From positions 21,311,913-21,375,912 of the forward strand of contig JAAALK010000086.1 of assembly GCA_019279435.1 (NCBI GenBank): a stretch of DNA of 64,000 bases, in the 5' to 3' direction. This document shows positions 59,615 to 64,000 of this stretch, one piece after another (position 1 is the first letter of the stretch; each line of letters begins with the position of its first letter). This DNA is from Zizania palustris (lineage: Eukaryota > Streptophyta > Magnoliopsida > Poales > Poaceae). The position numbers and the translations under genes were made by a program. The notes below the pieces were generated by a model, which searched no databases, was not told the DNA's origin, and worked only from the letters and a program-made list of their open reading frames with translations.

Positions 59615-61801
59615 CTATCTCTTCATGATATACCCCAGTAGAATTCCCAGAAGAGCAATGACCGCCAAGAACACAAACGGGAAACCACCGTTCTGTTTGC
59701 TGATTTCTCTCCTCATAAGGCTCTGTTAAGATTTTTTTAAAAAAATGATGTTTAATCACAACTATATTTGTTTTTTACATGCACAACTAAGACAAGAAAA
59801 ATGTTTCCCTTGTAGCAACACTGCAGTCATAAAAGGCTAAACAACAAAAAATGCAATGAAATAGAAGGGATGCTTGAGTTAAAATGAGCATACACGTAGC
59901 ATTTGTCATTGCCAAAAAAAATTGAGAAGCAAAACAGGAGTATGACGCAGGTGAGAGCATGATATTGAAAATAAAGGCAGTATGATGTAGCAAAACATCT
60001 AGTGATTTTTTTAGAGTGAACAAATAAATATATCTTCTCAAGCTTTATCAAAGTAGGAATAAAATACGGATACAGTCAAACAGCAGAACATGCCACAAAA
60101 TGTTAACGTGAGGACAGAATCTACTAACCAGCTCCTCACGAAGCTTATTGTTCTGCTGAATAGCAGAGTTTCTTTCTCCTGTCAATCTTGAAATCAAAGC
60201 AGATGTCTACACATAGGATACGAAGAATTAAAGAGGCATTATTGCTATCACTAAAAGGCAAGCAAAAGTTTTTCACTCCAAGCATTTCTACAGTTTTTCA
60301 CAGGGATTAAGGAGAGAGGTGAAATTAAATGAGGGGTGATTGTGATTGGTTGAGACGAGAATGTGGGTGGATAAATTAAATGTGGTACATACTGCGGTTA
60401 GAAACATTAATCAGTACAGCAACATTTACTCAACTATTAATTACATCAGTTTTGTTTGTTTTCTAAGTTGTGACAAAACAAATTTACCAAGGTTAGGTCT
60501 CATTGAGATTTGAATTGTAATCATTAACTAAAGTCATGTCGCTACGGTACCTGGTATTTACTACAATGTTTGCTATTCCTTTACAGAAGTCCATTATTTC
60601 CATTTTCAAGTTGCATGTGAACATAGAAAACTAGTTTGAAGGAGCTCACCTCAGAATCAGATGTTAATTCTTCTGGATCCTTGTGTGATCTTGTAGCCTG
60701 GAACAAACAATTACTCACTTTAACTCAGTTTAAATAGAACATAAAAGGTTAAGTGCTTATAAAAGTTAAAGTACTAACAGAGAGCGATGGTGGCTCATCA
60801 GATTCCATAGTTGTCTGCATCTAGAAACAATTATCCCTATCCTCAGTTCCTTACCAGTTAGAGACAAACAGGGAAATGAAACAAACAATGTATATCAGAG
60901 ATCTCACATCTTGATAATTCAAGTTGGCTCCATCTGAAAACGAAGCTTGAGGAGATGAACCCTCCCCAGATCCCTCACGCACAGGGGACGACGGTTCGGG
61001 TGTGACATAGGCAACCTTCAACTTCATCTCATCCACCACATTACCTGATCCTTTGTTAAACTACAAAAGGTACAAATGTTAGCACCTTAGGAGCAAATAT
61101 CCTTCAACTCAATCAAGAATCAAGCAACAGAGATACGTTAGAACATGAGCTACCATCTCTCCAGTGACATCCTTGGTTGTTGTGTCTTCCGTCACCACAA
61201 CGCTCTGCACTAGAAACTTGTCCTTGCACTGCATGTCTGGCGGTGTCTCAAGTTGAGCCTGCATTGTTACTACGAAATGACAGAGAACGGTCAGTTTTTT
61301 TGTACAAAGATAACAGTTTGGGGGAAAAATATCCCCATGTTTTGCAGAAAGAATATGAGAATTGAGCATTACCGATGACATCACTGGTAGACCGTGGTGG
61401 CACAATGCAGCTGTTCGGCCTGACACAATACTTCTTTGGGCTAGTTGTCTTAACCTAAGAAGCGCAAAATTTCGCCAAAACTTGGTGTTACATCACAACA
61501 TTTTGCAGAATTGCCGAGCTATACACTCTGAGAAACATAATTGCTCCGTGGGGAAAACATTCCATTTACAAGGCGATGTAGTCATCTGTTCTGTTCGTCA
61601 GGTGAATGGAGCACGAGATCTGCTTCTTCGTCTCGACTGCTCCATTCAAACAGCAAAAAAAACAAACAAAAAAATTAGCAAAATCGAACAGAACCAGCTG
61701 CATGCGGCGGCTGTACTTGGAGTTTCCGGCGGGGAAACCGTACAGGGGAACCGGAGCTCGAGCGGTTCGATCCCGAGCAACTCCTTGGAGTCGGAACCCA
61801 T
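59615..61801 (-). CDS. VAP27: VAP27-type MSP-domain protein; frame broken at exon 2/3 junction
   Basis: Nine exons on the minus strand: 61801-61744, 61636-61570, 61454-61373, 61269-61154, 61060-60908, 60820-60779, 60697-60650, 60206-60129 and 59722-59615. The MSP domain shows LLGIEPLELRFPFETKKQ, CSIHLTNRTDDYIAL, VKTTSPKKYCVRPNSCIVPP and VTMQAQLETPPDMQCKDKFL. A coiled coil (LTGERNSAIQQNNKLREEL) and a C-terminal anchor (FVFLAVIALLGILLGYIMKR) follow. VAP27 proteins tether the ER to the plasma membrane and bind FFAT-type partners. The coding exons sum to 752 bp, two short of a multiple of three. Exon 2 ends GCCTT next to the donor, where AAG for the conserved Lys before VKTT is expected, which fits loss of four bases. 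Acceptor CTAG/CCCAAAG in exon 3 would restore frame at a cost of five residues. A poly-G tract sits just 5' of the start. Confidence 0.9.
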
Positions 61802-61804
61802 ATG

Positions 61805-61813
61805 CCCCCCCCC

Positions 61814-61844
<31 letters not shown>

Positions 61845-61846
61845 AC
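61805..61846. repeat. Poly-C (26) followed by (AC)8, in the VAP27 5' UTR
   Basis: 26 uninterrupted C residues (61805-61830) are followed by AC repeats (61831-61846) on the plus strand. On the mRNA strand this is (GT)8 then G26, ending four bases before the ATG. Length is likely to be unreliable or polymorphic. Confidence 0.95.
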
Positions 61847-62448
61847 TCGAATCGGACAGGAATGCTCGCACGAGCGCGAGGCGCGCCTGATCCGGAGCGG
61901 CAGCCGCTCGAGCGAAGTAGCTAGGGTTTGTGGGGAGTGAGTAAATTTTTCTCCGAGCTCGCCTGCCTCGGGTGGAGAATCGAATGGAAATTTGGAGCAC
62001 GAGGGAATGGTGGGTTGGTGCGCTGGTCAATCATTGGAGAGGAGGACGAGCCACGAACACAGCGGTTTCCTTTTTTCCAGAAAGTCCAAATGTTTCGACA
62101 GGTGTAAGATTTTGTTCGAAGGACACGTACGGTGGGATGTTATACAATTTTTTAGAAGTTCACTCGTTTATTATAGTTTTTGTTCTAACATGTTTAGAAG
62201 TTTTAATGGATCCGGTAACAGATGCTCACATTCCGTTTTACAAAGGAAAAATTACTCGCATGCCATTATAATTTTTAGAAATTGTTTATATGCCACTGTC
62301 AGTGACTGTGGTGGTCCTCATCTATCAGTGACACACCAATGATATATTGGCAAACCATAAAAATTGTAATGACATAGAAAAAATTAACCCTTTTAAAAAA
62401 AACTATGGTTTGTTTAGATTAAAGAAAAACCAAAAAAATAAACAAAGT
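61847..62448. other. 5' flank of VAP27 between gene and LINE
   Basis: Promoter-side DNA with no second gene. ATGCCATTATAATTTTTAGA near 62260 and AAAATTGTAATGACATAG near 62355 resemble units of the array at 34488-34698, hinting at a shared degenerate element. Confidence 0.4.
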
Positions 62449-64000
62449 TTTTTTTTGATAAAAAAACCCTGCAGGAGAGGCTCCTACCTGGGTTGATTCA
62501 TTAAAAATAAAGTTTACAAGGAAACCGAAGCAGAGAAAGGAGGTAGGGGGTAGATTACAGAGAGGAGAGCCAGGTTACAATAGAATTGCGTTTAATGGTG
62601 GCACAACGACTGGCCTGCGAGTGTAAGGTAGCCCTAAAGAAAGAGAACCACGCGTCGACATTGGCAGATTTAAGGCGGAAGATGCTGTTGTTACGGCTGA
62701 TCCAGAGACTCCAGGTTCCAGTGACGAGAACTTCCATGAAGAAAGGCCAAGCGTAATCCGCGCGGGAGGCCGAGATTATTTGAATCGGATGGTCGTCGGC
62801 CCGCCAATGAATTCCAATCTTATCCCAGCAAGAGGCGCTAAAAGCGCAGGAAAAGAACAGATGAAGACAAGATTCAGGATGGTGGTGAGAGCAGAGGGAG
62901 CAATTGAGGTTGCTACCAGCCGGGAGGAGGTGTTTCCGAGCCAGGAGGTCCGAAGTGTTCAGTCTGTTGTGGAGCAGGAGCCAAAAAAGAATTTGAGCCT
63001 ATTGGTGCATCTGCAGCCCCAAAGCCACGCAAAGATCGGCGGCGGGTTCGAGTGCCGGAAGGTGGAGGTGTAAAGAAGGTGGGGGCAAACATGTCATGAC
63101 CCCAGATATAGGTCCAAGAGTCGCGGACGTTAGAATTTGTGTTGGCAAGGTCGAGGGCCGAGAGGAGCTGGGAAAGCTCAAGAGAGGGAGGAAGAAGAGT
63201 TGGGCCAGATTAGAGTGGGCGTGAAAGCGGTGAATGGAGATCTTCTTTTGTTTGGCAAAGGAAAACAGTCTGGGGAGGGTGATATGCATAGGTTGGTCAG
63301 TCCAGAGGTCGAACCAGAGAGATATGGAGTCACCAATGGCGTGCGCGGGCTTGGAGATTGCCCTGAAAAGGGGAAGAAGGCTAAGAATCCCTCTCCACCA
63401 AGCCGAACCTTTCTTGGGTGCCAGATGAGGTGGGGCGGCTGAGGATAGGTAGTGGTGCCAAACCAGCTCAACCCAAGGGGCAGCACATTTGTTGTAGAAT
63501 TTGTCCAGCTGCTTCAACATTAGAGCATTGTTTTGTGCTGTTAAGTTAATGACGCCAAGCCCTCCATTGGATTTTGGTTGACAGACAGTAGTCCAGCGTA
63601 CCAGTGGAGCAACAGCCAGAGCATTGTTATATTGGCGCCAGAGACAGCGACGACGAGCCGCATCAATGATATGGATGACTTTTGCCGGAAGTTTGAACAT
63701 ACACATAGCGTAAGTAGGCATTGCCGAAAGGACCGAGTTTACCACTTGAAGTTTGCCAGCCGGCGAGAGCCAAAGCGTAGTCGCAGCCAGGCGACGCTCA
63801 ATTCTGGAGATGAGCGATGAAAAGTCCCGAAGCTTGGGCCTGGAGGTCCCCAGAGGTAGACCAAGATAAGAAAAAGGGAGAGATCCGATGGGACAGCCAA
63901 ATGTAGGAGCCAGAATGGCAGCATCTGCTTCTGAAAGATTAAGGGGCACCATGCAGGACTTGGAAAAGTTGATTCTGAGCCCTATGAAGTTGGCATAAGT
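62449..64000 (-). mobile_element. L1-type LINE, 3' portion, cut by the window edge
   Basis: Reading leftwards from 64000, the frame encodes the C-terminal RT region (FSYLGLPLGTSRPK, SPAGKLQVVNSVLSAMPTYA, SNGGLGVINLTAQNNALMLK) and then a zf-RVT domain (WLLLHNRLNTSDLLARKHLL, CSLCSHHHPESCLHLFFSC), ending at 62555. One TAG at 62999-63001 interrupts it in frame. A 3' UTR follows and the element ends near a T-run at 62449-62458 (poly-A on its own strand). Only one inactivating stop in ~1.4 kb suggests a fairly young insertion. Confidence 0.9.

Overview
This window is nuclear DNA from a monocot, almost certainly a grass (Poaceae). The evidence is GC-rich first exons in AT-rich surroundings, many Tourist-like MITEs with TTA/TAA target duplications, canonical GT-AG introns, and plant-only families (R2R3-MYB, remorin, VAP27, plant-type GT90). 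I cannot name the species. Nothing prokaryotic, viral or organellar was recognised.

Eight host genes can be modelled exon by exon. Left to right: an R2R3-MYB of the LAF1/MYB18 type (+, 3460-5926); a DDX6/Dhh1-type DEAD-box RNA helicase related to plant RH6/RH8/RH12 (+, 8247-17393, nine exons); a second R2R3-MYB with a subgroup-9-like AQWE motif (+, 24666-26162); a remorin (-, 33945-29561); two tandem GT90/CAP10 O-glucosyltransferase-like genes with identical six-exon structure (+, 41398-43471 and 44622-49012); a UIM plus EF-hand protein gene (+, 53952-57939); and a VAP27-type MSP-domain gene (-, 61801-59615). They look like unrelated housekeeping or regulatory genes; only the two GT90 paralogues are related to each other.

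The space between and inside genes is a dense transposon mosaic, and many insertions can be dated relative to each other from their target duplications. There is a 3.8-kb copia element (TSD AGTTC) in helicase intron 6; an RTE-type LINE in the 3.5-kb remorin intron 1; an L1-type LINE running off the right edge; two non-autonomous hAT elements with exact 8-bp TSDs and a shared subterminal hairpin; two long-TIR Mutator-like elements with 9-10-bp TSDs; two solo LTRs of one family (TSDs AATAT and GTTAC); several Tourist-like MITEs, one nested in another; and a roughly 2-kb array of about 500-bp AT-rich units upstream of the EF-hand gene.

The most notable host-gene observation is that three of the eight otherwise well-conserved genes (remorin exon 2, EF-hand exon 2, VAP27 exon 2/3 junction) each carry one small indel that breaks the reading frame as written, while the other five read cleanly end to end. 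This could be assembly error, haplotype-specific loss, or frame-restoring alternative splicing. I did not find a convincing undescribed molecular system; the best leads are structural.
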